Shown piece after piece: positions 35,429 through 42,868 of a DNA stretch of 64,000 nucleotides (position 1 is the stretch's first letter; the number at the start of each line of letters is the position of its first letter). The notes below the pieces were generated by a model that worked only from the letters and a program-made list of their open reading frames with translations, was not told the origin of the DNA and did no database searches. Source of the DNA: Bacteriovorax sp. (lineage in GTDB: Bacteria > Bdellovibrionota > Bacteriovoracia > Bacteriovoracales > Bacteriovoracaceae). Location of the stretch: the NCBI GenBank assembly GCA_014377485.1, contig JACMPM010000009.1:52632-116631 (forward strand). The letters run 5' to 3'. The translations under genes and the position numbers were made by a program.

Positions 35429-36043
35429 TTGAAAACGTACAAATTTCTATTTATCATAATGTTAATTCTGCCCTTAAAAGCTTTTGCTGTTTTTGAATTC
35501 GATTTTGATTTCGGGTATGACAAACAAATTTATGGTGCCCAAAGACAAAACTCTGTCGTGAGCAGAAACTATTCAGTTGGAATTTCAAGTTATCTTTTTG
35601 ATCTCACTGCACTCGATTTAAATGTTTCCAACACTCGAGATACGACTTCGCAAAATGATCGTTATACTGTGGCCACTGCTGTCGATGTCATTTCTCAACA
35701 AAATAGAGTGCAAACTAATGTATTTGGATTGGGCTTAAAGCAAATGCTCGCAGGAAGAGGGGCGAGAATCACGCCGATTATAAGCGCAGGATATGCTAGA
35801 GAATTTGTGACTTCTTCAGGGGACATAACAGTTGAAAATACGACCACTTTGGCTCAAAGTAAATTCTACCTTAAAGAAAGCAAACAAAGGTATAATTCTG
35901 TTTTCGGTTCCTTTATATTACAGATTAAATTAACAGAAAGATTTTCCTTAAAAGGTTCAGTGAAAACTTTATTTCCGGCCTTTGAGTTTAATAAAGCCAG
36001 AGATAATATAAAATACTTAGTCGGGTTTGCATGGATTTTCTAA
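35429..36043 (+). CDS. Exported protein, predicted small outer-membrane beta-barrel
   Basis: About 204 residues with a signal peptide (MKTYKFLFIIMLILPLKAFA). The mature part alternates polar and hydrophobic residues in strand-length blocks (VFEFDFDFGY, YSVGISSYLF, RITPIISAGYAREF, FGSFILQIKL, FSLKGSVKTLF) and ends in an aromatic residue (GFAWIF), as outer-membrane barrels do. I prefer TTG 35429, with GAGG about 6 bases upstream, over GTG 35423, which overlaps that site. The family is not recognised. It overlaps the next lipoprotein gene by 13 bases, so the two are likely coupled. Confidence 0.68.
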   Translation: MKTYKFLFIIMLILPLKAFAVFEFDFDFGYDKQIYGAQRQNSVVSRNYSVGISSYLFDLTALDLNVSNTRDTTSQNDRYTVATAVDVISQQNRVQTNVFGLGLKQMLAGRGARITPIISAGYAREFVTSSGDITVENTTTLAQSKFYLKESKQRYNSVFGSFILQIKLTERFSLKGSVKTLFPAFEFNKARDNIKYLVGFAWIF

Positions 36044-37083
36044 AATTAACGTTAATCCTCTTTCTTCTCGGTGGATGTGCCAAATTAGATTATCTCTACG
36101 AACAAAGTGCTGGTCAGATTTCTTTGCAATCAACGGCCCGTGATAACCAGGAAATGCTCAAAAATGTCCGTGTACCAAGTGAGCAAAAAGAAAAAATCAG
36201 AAAAATACAGTCTTTGAAAAAATATTTCTACCGATATTGGGGTAAAAAAGAAACCGCTATTTATTCTCAGACCACTATGCTCCAGAATAAAGCTGTTACC
36301 TATTTGGTTGTTGCTTCTCCTTTTCAAGAAATCAAAGCAGAAGAGACTTGTTTTCCATTGATGGGATGTTTTCCTTATCTTGGATTTTTTAATCTCGCAA
36401 AGGCCAAGGATTTTGCCAAAAAGAAAGAAGCCGAGAACTTTGTAACATGGGTACGTCCCGTTTATGCTTATTCAACCCTTGGTTACTTCACCGATACTAT
36501 ATTATCCTCTTTTTTCCATTACAATGATTACGAATTGGCTGAACTTATTTTTCATGAACTTTTTCATACTATTTTCTTCATCAACAATCAGGTTGAACTC
36601 AATGAGAATCTGGCCAATTATTTTGCTAAAGAAATGCTGGAAGAGTATTTCACCAAGACAAATCAATTAGATTATTTACGGATTGAACAAAAAGAAGAGC
36701 TGGAAGACAAAACATTACGCAAGATGGTGGTGAATTTTACCACTGAGTTACAAGGGCACTATCAGGCCTTATTGCCTAAGACTAAAGAAGAATCTCAAGC
36801 TATTTTAGATGAGTTTTTAGAGAAAAAGTTTAAGCCTGAGATTCTAAAAAAATGCCAAGAAATCAATATCCCTCCCAAAAATTGTTTTCCAATTGAAAAA
36901 CAATGGAATAACGCTAGTTTTGCAGCATTCTTAACCTACGAAAAAAAATCTGATGATCTAGAAGGACTACAGAAAAAACTTGGGCTAGACTTAAGAGGTT
37001 ATTACAAATTCATCTCTAAGAAATATGATGAATTTAAAGATCAATCAGAGGTAACGGAGTTTTCGAAGTACCTCTTTCAGTAG
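36031..37083 (+). CDS. Lipoprotein putative aminopeptidase (COG4324-like zinc peptidase)
   Basis: A 350-residue protein. The N-terminus is a lipoprotein signal with lipobox LLGGC (Cys16). The body matches the predicted aminopeptidase family: YLVVASPFQEIKAEETCFPL, then GCFPYLGFF, then VRPVYAYSTLGYFTD, then the zinc-binding helix LIFHELFHTIFF (H-E-x-x-H near residue 174) and LNENLANYFAKE about 15 residues on, which supplies the third ligand. The family is little studied. It is probably anchored in the outer membrane facing the periplasm. It follows the barrel protein with a 13-base overlap, and gshB starts 11 bases later. Confidence 0.82.
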   Translation: MDFLKLTLILFLLGGCAKLDYLYEQSAGQISLQSTARDNQEMLKNVRVPSEQKEKIRKIQSLKKYFYRYWGKKETAIYSQTTMLQNKAVTYLVVASPFQEIKAEETCFPLMGCFPYLGFFNLAKAKDFAKKKEAENFVTWVRPVYAYSTLGYFTDTILSSFFHYNDYELAELIFHELFHTIFFINNQVELNENLANYFAKEMLEEYFTKTNQLDYLRIEQKEELEDKTLRKMVVNFTTELQGHYQALLPKTKEESQAILDEFLEKKFKPEILKKCQEINIPPKNCFPIEKQWNNASFAAFLTYEKKSDDLEGLQKKLGLDLRGYYKFISKKYDEFKDQSEVTEFSKYLFQ

Positions 37084-37094
37084 GTATAAATGCA

Positions 37095-38045
37095 ATGAAA
37101 CATATTCTCTTTATCGACCCAATCGAAAAGCTTCACCCAAAAAAAGACAGTACTCTCATGCTTGCGACCACTATGAAAAAAGCCGGCATTGAAGTTTATT
37201 TGTTGTTTGAAAAAGATTTTTACCTAAGCAATAAATTTAAAGCTGAATTTCAGGTTTATGATTTTTCTTCTGAATTTTATGATGACGGATGTTACTTAAA
37301 ATCATTTCAACTTGGAGCTATGGGGCTTCAAAAACTCACCAACAAAGATATTATTCATATGAGAATAGATCCGCCATTTGATACGCGCTACTTGCGCTAT
37401 TTATGGATGCTGCGTTTTTATCAGGAGCAGGGGATTCGAGTGATGAATTCTCCAGATGGTATTTTGAAATATAATGAAAAACTTCACGCCTATGCCCAGC
37501 CTTCATCACTTGCCAGTTATGTTGGAAGCAGCGTGAGTGAGTTTATGAAATTTGCAGACCTGATGAAAAATGAAAATCATCAGGAGCTAATCTTAAAGCC
37601 TTTGGATATGTTTCAGGGAATTGGAGTCGAAAAGATCTCAATTGATCGGGTAGATTTACGCTCTAAATTTGAATCGAAAATCCTAGAAAATAACGGGCCG
37701 GTTGTTGCTCAGCCCTTTTGCAAAGAAGTGACGAGTGGTGAAATTCGCTCTCTCTATTTTAAAGGAATTGAATTAGGCTCCATTTTAAAAGTTCCCAAAA
37801 AGGGAGAGTTTCTCGCCAATATCGCTCAAGGTGCAGACTTTCATGCAATTGAACTTACAACTTCTGTGAAAGAAGAATGCAATCGCATTTGCGCAGAATT
37901 GCTTCTCGATGGAGTAGATTGGGTTGCTTTTGATATTATGGGTGAGCATGTTTCTGAAGTAAATATCACATGCCCTGGGTTGTTGGTTGAAGTCAGTTTT
38001 GCACACAAGAAAAATCTTGCGCAAGTTTTATTGGATTTAATTTAA
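37095..38045 (+). CDS. gshB: Glutathione synthetase (ATP-grasp, GshB type)
   Basis: A 316-residue enzyme that ligates glycine to gamma-glutamylcysteine. The N-terminal domain has IDPIEKLHPKKDSTLMLA and the MRIDPPFDTRYL substrate motif. The ATP-grasp part contains VMNSPDGILKYNEKLHA, LILKPLDMFQGIGV (nucleotide loop), AQPFCKEVTSGEIRSLYF, and the metal-binding end DWVAFDIMGEHVSEVNITCPGLLVE. These map one-to-one on prokaryotic GshB. No gshA is nearby. The gene is in line with the lipoprotein peptidase, perhaps by operon convenience. Confidence 0.88.
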   Translation: MKHILFIDPIEKLHPKKDSTLMLATTMKKAGIEVYLLFEKDFYLSNKFKAEFQVYDFSSEFYDDGCYLKSFQLGAMGLQKLTNKDIIHMRIDPPFDTRYLRYLWMLRFYQEQGIRVMNSPDGILKYNEKLHAYAQPSSLASYVGSSVSEFMKFADLMKNENHQELILKPLDMFQGIGVEKISIDRVDLRSKFESKILENNGPVVAQPFCKEVTSGEIRSLYFKGIELGSILKVPKKGEFLANIAQGADFHAIELTTSVKEECNRICAELLLDGVDWVAFDIMGEHVSEVNITCPGLLVEVSFAHKKNLAQVLLDLI

Positions 38046-38362
38046 TTTGATTTCGAGCCGTCGATCATAATAACCAGTTCGTCGACAATTTTCCCCAAAG
38101 ATTCAGAATGGTCACTGAGTTCCAATGACATTTGGAAAGACTATAGGGCGATTTGTTCGCCCCTATTGGAGACAACATTAATTTGAAGCATCGATTTATT
38201 TACTTCATCGATAGTTTTAGAAAGGAAAGCTAGTTTTGTTCCATCAGCAGCACTGAAAAACATTTCTGTAATTGCAGGATTTGCAGCAATTTGTTTTACG
38301 ACTTCTAATTCTTTTGCGAGTGCATCTAATTGTTCTTTTGTTAAATTAATGTTGGTAGTTTT
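38042..38362 (-). pseudogene. Decayed gene with missing start and internal amber codon
   Basis: On the minus strand the frame opens directly after a TAA (38363-38365), with no ATG, GTG or TTG start in the early part. It reads NINLTKEQLDALAKELEVV, continues through EMFFSAADGTKLAFLSKT and VNKSMLQINVVSNRGEQIAL, then meets TAG at 38141-38143. The same frame continues with SFQMSLELSDHSESLGKIVD, then ELVIMIDGSKSN, and stops at TAA, overlapping the gshB stop. Both sides of the TAG have the same helical, Lys/Glu/Leu-rich character, so this is most likely one gene inactivated by a stop and start loss. The family is not recognised. It fills the gap between gshB and the repeat lipoprotein. Confidence 0.5.
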
Positions 38363-38369
38363 TTAATAT

Positions 38370-39176
38370 TTAGTTGGCGCTAGTACCAGGTACATCGTAA
38401 GTTTCATCAGTCGAGTATTGAAGATCGAAAGCTACACATTCAGTAGGAATAGTCGATGAAGTTGGATTACTGAGAGGAATGTCAGCATAGTCGCAATATA
38501 ATGTACTGCTGGAATTACTTAATTTACCTAGATTGCAACGAATGTCAGCGTCTACAGACATTACTTCTAAGACAAGTGGTTGGGCCGTAACAGGTGGAGA
38601 AAAATGCCAAACATTGGAAGCTGTATCGAGACTCGAGCTAAGTGTTGCGATTTCACCTGTACTTGCCGATTGTTGGCGCAATCTAATTTTTATATAAAGT
38701 TTTTTTGAATTGTTCATGAATGGACTACAAGGTTTTCCAGGCGCAGCTTGGTTTGCAGCGGCAGTAGTAGACGATGCTTTTCTTGGAATAATTCTCACAT
38801 TAAAAGTTCCATCTGTTGCAAATTGATTAGGAGAAATTCCTGTTCCACTTGCAGTAAGAGTCGAAGATGACCAATAAGGAGTTCCTGCTGATGTAGCTGC
38901 CTTTGTTGCACCCATTACTTGTATTGTTGGAATATTTTTATAATAACAGCGAGTGGCTCCATCGTGGTAAACACCATCACAAGCGATCCCGCCAGTTGTA
39001 GTTGTTCCCGTTCCAGTTCCAGTTCCTGTGCCAGTTCCCGTTCCAATTCCTGTACTTGCTGTTGTTCCATTGGTTGCAGAACCCAAAGCGGAATTCGAGC
39101 TAGTCGTTTTTGGAGCGCAGGCATTGAGAGCACTAAGCACCAACATGACCATGGAAATTTTATACATATTCTTCAT
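38370..39176 (-). CDS. Lipoprotein with a Gly-Thr hexanucleotide-repeat linker
   Basis: About 268 residues. The start is a lipoprotein signal (MKNMYKISMVMLVLSALNAC) with the modified Cys in LNAC. A low-complexity linker of Gly-Thr dipeptides follows (about 45-62), encoded by eight hexamers (39004-39051 on the plus strand). The mature domain has scattered cysteines (GGIACDGVYHDGATRCYYK, PGKPCSPFM, DIRCNLG, LYCDYADI), suggesting disulfides in a secreted domain. ATG 39176 has AAAGG about 8 bases upstream; a frame extension to 39206 lacks support. The family is not recognised. The linker length can change without losing frame. Confidence 0.72.
   Translation of the reverse strand: MKNMYKISMVMLVLSALNACAPKTTSSNSALGSATNGTTASTGIGTGTGTGTGTGTGTTTTGGIACDGVYHDGATRCYYKNIPTIQVMGATKAATSAGTPYWSSSTLTASGTGISPNQFATDGTFNVRIIPRKASSTTAAANQAAPGKPCSPFMNNSKKLYIKIRLRQQSASTGEIATLSSSLDTASNVWHFSPPVTAQPLVLEVMSVDADIRCNLGKLSNSSSTLYCDYADIPLSNPTSSTIPTECVAFDLQYSTDETYDVPGTSAN
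39004..39051. repeat. Hexanucleotide tandem repeat (GTTCCN)8 inside a lipoprotein gene
   Basis: Eight units in register: GTTCCC, GTTCCA, GTTCCA, GTTCCT, GTGCCA, GTTCCC, GTTCCA, ATTCCT. They encode Gly-Thr pairs on the minus strand. Six-base units keep the reading frame, so slippage would change linker length only. Confidence 0.85.
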
Positions 39177-39393
39177 AACAAAAACCTTTTTTAGAAGTTG
39201 GTTCAATACCCATCTCGACTACTAATCGACTCTTTTGGTAATTTTCTTGAAATTAATTCAATCTTTGGCCAGATTCGAGTCGGTTTTAGGTTAACTGGTT
39301 GAAATGACGTTTTAGCCCCTAGTTGAATTCGCTCTAAGTCTTAGGTAGAATAAATAAGACGAAATCGAGGATTGATTAGTTAAAACAGGCCAA

Positions 39394-39891
39394 ATGAAAA
39401 CCGAAGAATTACAAAAGTACATCCAAAATTTAAGCCCCGAACTCTACAGCTTTGCTTATGTGTTAATCCCAGATGATTTGCAGGCTTCGCAATTAATGAT
39501 CGATTGTGTGCAATCGTTTTTAATTCAGAAAAAAGTATTAGTAGAGAAGATGGGACTTACAAAAAATAAAATCGTAAAGAATTTATTGGAAGAAACTAAA
39601 TTGAATCTTAAAAAGATAGTCTATGAACTCTCTAGAAAGAGATACCAGCAGCTCAAGATAAGTCTTTCTGATGTTGAAGCCAATGGGGGATTCTTTTCGT
39701 TGGATTTTGATGAAAAAGCGATTCTTTATTTAAAAGAAAAAGCCGCTCTTGATTTAGACCGAATTGAATTTATAACTTCAAATACCAGATCAGAAGTTTT
39801 GGCGCATTTATATTCAGCTAGAATTAAAATGACGGCACTTATGCCAAATAATCTATTTCAAAATGAAATTGAGAGCGGAGGAATCGCTTAA
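39394..39891 (+). CDS. Candidate divergent ECF-type sigma factor
   Basis: A 165-residue protein. The N-terminus, ELYSFAYVLIPDDLQASQLM, is similar in pattern to sigma region 2 of ECF factors (L-Y-x-F-A-x-x-L-x-x-D-x-x-x-A). The C-terminal SNTRSEVLAHLYSARIKM resembles the end of region 4, usually T-V-K-S-R-L-x-R-A-R-x-K-L. The middle is poorly conserved, and I cannot see the aromatic -10 contact motif, so this is an inference. Support comes from the next gene, which begins right at the stop codon (TAAGTG) and has the layout of a zinc-finger anti-sigma factor. Confidence 0.45.
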   Translation: MKTEELQKYIQNLSPELYSFAYVLIPDDLQASQLMIDCVQSFLIQKKVLVEKMGLTKNKIVKNLLEETKLNLKKIVYELSRKRYQQLKISLSDVEANGGFFSLDFDEKAILYLKEKAALDLDRIEFITSNTRSEVLAHLYSARIKMTALMPNNLFQNEIESGGIA

Positions 39892-40329
39892 GTGGACAGG
39901 TCTATTCAAGAATTAAAAAACGTAAATTCATTTTCAAAAAGCTGCATTCACACCAAGCATATTTATTCTTTGCTCGATTTACCTCGAATAGACGAGTCGT
40001 ATAAAAAAATGAGCAAACATTTGGAAACTTGTGTTGTTTGCAGTAAAGAATTCCAAAGGTTCCAATTAAAAACTGAGGCCGCTCAAGTGTTTATTCCAAA
40101 AGTTCTAATGGATAGAGATTTGCGCCAGTCATTTGAACGTGAAGTTGTAGAACTTTTTAAAGTGATGGATTTAAATGACCGTGAACTATTAAAAAGAAAT
40201 GTAAAAGAAGGATTTATCTTTATAGATAGAATGGGGATTGAGTTCATTCGAAATTTACTATCTAAAACAATGTTCAAGGCTTATTTCGCAGCCGTCATTA
40301 TCTTCATTTGCTTAAAGCTTTTCCTTTAA
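39892..40329 (+). CDS. Candidate membrane anti-sigma factor (zf-HC2-like)
   Basis: A 145-residue protein starting with GTG immediately after the upstream stop. Residues 43-50 give H-x3-C-x2-C (SKHLETCVVC), the zinc-binding pattern of ZAS/zf-HC2 anti-sigma domains; a further His/Cys pair upstream (SCIHTKH, C18/H20) could complete the site. The C-terminus is a single membrane helix (AYFAAVIIFICLKLFL) ending at the terminus, so the ZAS part would face the cytoplasm. Such proteins hold an ECF sigma at the membrane until a signal releases it. The lack of a long periplasmic sensor domain is unusual. Its end overlaps the convergent TonB-like gene by 4 bases. Confidence 0.5.
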   Translation: MDRSIQELKNVNSFSKSCIHTKHIYSLLDLPRIDESYKKMSKHLETCVVCSKEFQRFQLKTEAAQVFIPKVLMDRDLRQSFEREVVELFKVMDLNDRELLKRNVKEGFIFIDRMGIEFIRNLLSKTMFKAYFAAVIIFICLKLFL

Positions 40330-41279
40330 TTAATCTGGATCTGATAATAAGTGGTGAATTGCTTTTTGGTTTTAATAAAGCTTTTCGGTGGATTAGGTAA
40401 GTTTAATTGCTTCAATGTCTCCTCAAAAAAATAATGAATATCATCACTCTCTGAAGACTTAAGAATTTTCACTAGAATAATATTTCCTTTATCATCGTAA
40501 TCAATACGACCAATGAGCAAGTGTTTATTGCCAAAGGCTTTTTCCAGGCCCGGTCTCTCAACACTGACTTTTTCATATGTAGCATAAAGTTTTGTTAAGT
40601 AGTTGGCGTAAGATCTTTTAAAAAACGAGTAATAAGCCTTTTCGTCAGAGTTTAATTCATCTTCTGAAACACCTTCTGGTCTCTCATATCTAATTTCAAA
40701 ATTAGACATTTTTTGAGCAACAGGATTGCTGGAGCTTGAAGGGATATTTTTATAAGCTTCTTGTTTTAAGTTGTCCTGGTCGTCGTTTTGAGGAATTTTC
40801 TTTGCTTTTTTAGGATTAAAAAAAATATGTCCTTTTTCTTCTTCAATCGGACGAGTAATGGTGTCGGTCAAGTCTTTCGTTTGTCGTGTTTCTTTCTCAG
40901 CGGCTGCTTTATTTGCAACAGTTTTTTTAGTTTCTTTTTTGGTTTCCTTAGGAGCAGGCAAATCTGGTGCTAAATTTCCCAAAGATAAACCTGGAGGAGA
41001 GTAGGGGGCAGGTTTTGGCATTTTCAGCATATCTGGTTGAAGATAATCTTTCTTTACGCCATTTTTAATTCCGACTCTTTTCATTTGCTCCATTTCTTTT
41101 GGAGTAATGAGTTTTATGCGATCGATTTTCAAGGGATGAGCTGGCTGAAATGCATTAGGGTTTATTGTTGTAAAATCCAAAGTGCTTTTTTTAACAAATA
41201 AAAGAATCACCAAATGAAAGAACATGGCGACCAATAAAGAGATTGAAAAAGAAAGCTTAAGGCCATTGTTCTTGATCAT
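40326..41279 (-). CDS. TonB/TolA-like energy-transducing protein
   Basis: A 317-residue protein with one N-terminal membrane helix (about 9-30, LSFSISLLVAMFFHLVILLF), a Pro/Lys-rich periplasmic spacer (PKPAPYSPPG, KETKKETKKTVANK) and a C-terminal folded domain (HLLIGRIDYDDKGNIILVKIL, then LKQLNLPNPPKSF) that follows the TonB C-terminal pattern of beta-strands around a G-x-x-x-x-V-K-I-L core and a PxPP-like turn. TonB proteins couple inner-membrane proton motive force to outer-membrane receptors. No exbB or exbD is seen in the window. It is divergent from the histidine-kinase-like gene. Confidence 0.72.
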   Translation of the reverse strand: MIKNNGLKLSFSISLLVAMFFHLVILLFVKKSTLDFTTINPNAFQPAHPLKIDRIKLITPKEMEQMKRVGIKNGVKKDYLQPDMLKMPKPAPYSPPGLSLGNLAPDLPAPKETKKETKKTVANKAAAEKETRQTKDLTDTITRPIEEEKGHIFFNPKKAKKIPQNDDQDNLKQEAYKNIPSSSSNPVAQKMSNFEIRYERPEGVSEDELNSDEKAYYSFFKRSYANYLTKLYATYEKVSVERPGLEKAFGNKHLLIGRIDYDDKGNIILVKILKSSESDDIHYFFEETLKQLNLPNPPKSFIKTKKQFTTYYQIQIN

Positions 41280-41332
41280 TTCTGTATATTACTTCTTGGC
41301 TCACAAAAAACACAGGTATTTTTGACCTAATG

Positions 41333-41360
41333 TTGACCCTGACGCTTACAAATGTAAAAT
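41333..41360 (+). promoter_or_regulatory. Candidate sigma-70 promoter for the 41426 gene
   Basis: TTGACC (5/6) and TAAAAT (5/6) are separated by 16 bases, 65 bases before the ATG. A second TTGACC lies just upstream at 41322-41327. Confidence 0.45.
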
Positions 41361-41425
41361 TAAAGTAGCGCTGTCCTGTTGGATCATTTAATTAGTGCAC
41401 AAAACTTTGCAAGGATTGCAAGCCA

Positions 41426-42862
41426 ATGAAGAAGATTTCAAGTTTTTTAGAACATAAAAGAAGCATTGCTGGGCTTTTTTTATTGGCAGCACTGGTTTCT
41501 AACACCTATAACATTCAGGAAAACGCAGGACGAATTAAACGTTTGACCAATTTTGAAAGTGGAATGCAAACTTGTTTTTCTAGAGTTAACCAAACTTACA
41601 CTGCTAAGATGTTGGGTGACACTGCTTCTAATTATTTGACTCAAAATTTTCAAAATCTTACTGAAGAGTGCTTCGCAGAAGGCATTTTAAATGTTGAAGA
41701 CAGCTTTAAGGCCGAGCTTTCGCAAGTCGCAAAAAAATTAAGTACCCTTGCATCTAACGTTCATTGGTTTCATGAAGATATTTTATCACCTGGATCTGTT
41801 CGTGCTATCGCTAATGATGGCGAGTCTCGCGATATAGGAGTACGTTTCGAAAAAATCGAGACTACTAAAGATGATATTTTGGAATCAAGTGAGAAGTATA
41901 AAGGTGAAATTACAAATTCATTAAATAATGAAAAAACAGTTTTTTATGTTTCAGCTACGTTGTTAGTTATTTTGATGTTCTCTGAATATATGAGCAATAC
42001 ACGCCGTCGTCTTTCAAATAATATTCGTGAAAAAGAAGCTCAGGCAGAGTTACTTGATAATGGTGGGGCTGCCAGTGTAAAAGTGGGAGAGATCATTAAG
42101 TCTGTACTCGACCAGAACAACCTTATTAATTGTTCTAAGTTATTTGCTAATTATCATGAGCATCAGTCATTTGATAAAACCATTAAAAATAAAAGTAAGT
42201 TTTCGCTGGAAGGATTGATCACACCTATTGGAAATCAAACTCTGGTTGGAATGAATGAGACAATTGATAAAATTTGGAACGATGATAGCATTGGAGTAAC
42301 TGCAGACAATATAGAGGATAAAATGCTTCTCGATCTGAATTTAGAAAATATGAGCTCAAGTGTTGTTGATCTTCTTGCTGAAAAACTTTTCTCTCGTGGA
42401 ATTCAGTTAGATGTAAAAATTCCTGATAATCTAATGGTTAAAGGTCGCCAGGAAGAATTAGAGCAAACTCTCTATCATCTAATTAATTATGCGATCAACT
42501 CGACTGATGAAGGATCTGGAGAAAAAAATATTTCTATCTTTGCTCATCGCTTAGGCGATATCGTAGCTTTTGATTTAATTCATTCAGGCCTGGGCTTTGA
42601 TGAAGAAATTCTAAAACATAGAGTAGGAATAACAAGTTCAGGAAAATCACTAGATGTTGATTTGCAAATTTGTCAAACATTGCTTGAAGAAATAGAGGCC
42701 CGGTTTCAATTGGATAACAAGCTAAACCAAAACGGTGAAATCATCGGCGGTAGAGTAAAAATTATCTTCAAAGCAGGAACAAATGCTTCGGCCCGTCTTG
42801 TTGATTTAAAAGTAGGAAGCAAAAAAGACATTCAGGCCATACTTAATCAATCTGCCGTTTAA
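41426..42862 (+). CDS. Membrane-bound histidine-kinase-like protein with GHKL ATPase domain
   Basis: A 478-residue protein. A first membrane helix (about 11-25) and a second (about 173-190, VFYVSATLLVILMFSEYM) frame a periplasmic helical sensor of about 145 residues. The C-terminal 130 residues resemble a GHKL ATPase: N-box GRQEELEQTLYHLINYAINS, a G1-like stretch FDLIHSGLGFDEEI, and a G2-like ITSSGKSLDVDLQICQTLLEEI. I cannot find an H-box with a phosphoacceptor His between residues 200 and 300, so it may not autophosphorylate in the normal way. It could be a pseudokinase or bind ATP only. No response regulator is adjacent. Confidence 0.62.
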   Translation: MKKISSFLEHKRSIAGLFLLAALVSNTYNIQENAGRIKRLTNFESGMQTCFSRVNQTYTAKMLGDTASNYLTQNFQNLTEECFAEGILNVEDSFKAELSQVAKKLSTLASNVHWFHEDILSPGSVRAIANDGESRDIGVRFEKIETTKDDILESSEKYKGEITNSLNNEKTVFYVSATLLVILMFSEYMSNTRRRLSNNIREKEAQAELLDNGGAASVKVGEIIKSVLDQNNLINCSKLFANYHEHQSFDKTIKNKSKFSLEGLITPIGNQTLVGMNETIDKIWNDDSIGVTADNIEDKMLLDLNLENMSSSVVDLLAEKLFSRGIQLDVKIPDNLMVKGRQEELEQTLYHLINYAINSTDEGSGEKNISIFAHRLGDIVAFDLIHSGLGFDEEILKHRVGITSSGKSLDVDLQICQTLLEEIEARFQLDNKLNQNGEIIGGRVKIIFKAGTNASARLVDLKVGSKKDIQAILNQSAV

Positions 42863-42868
42863 TGTAAA

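Noticed and set aside
38919..39225. Cys/Ser-rich plus-strand frames over the Gly-Thr repeat lipoprotein
   Set aside because: They are translations of the hexamer repeat in other frames; the minus strand has the lipoprotein signal.
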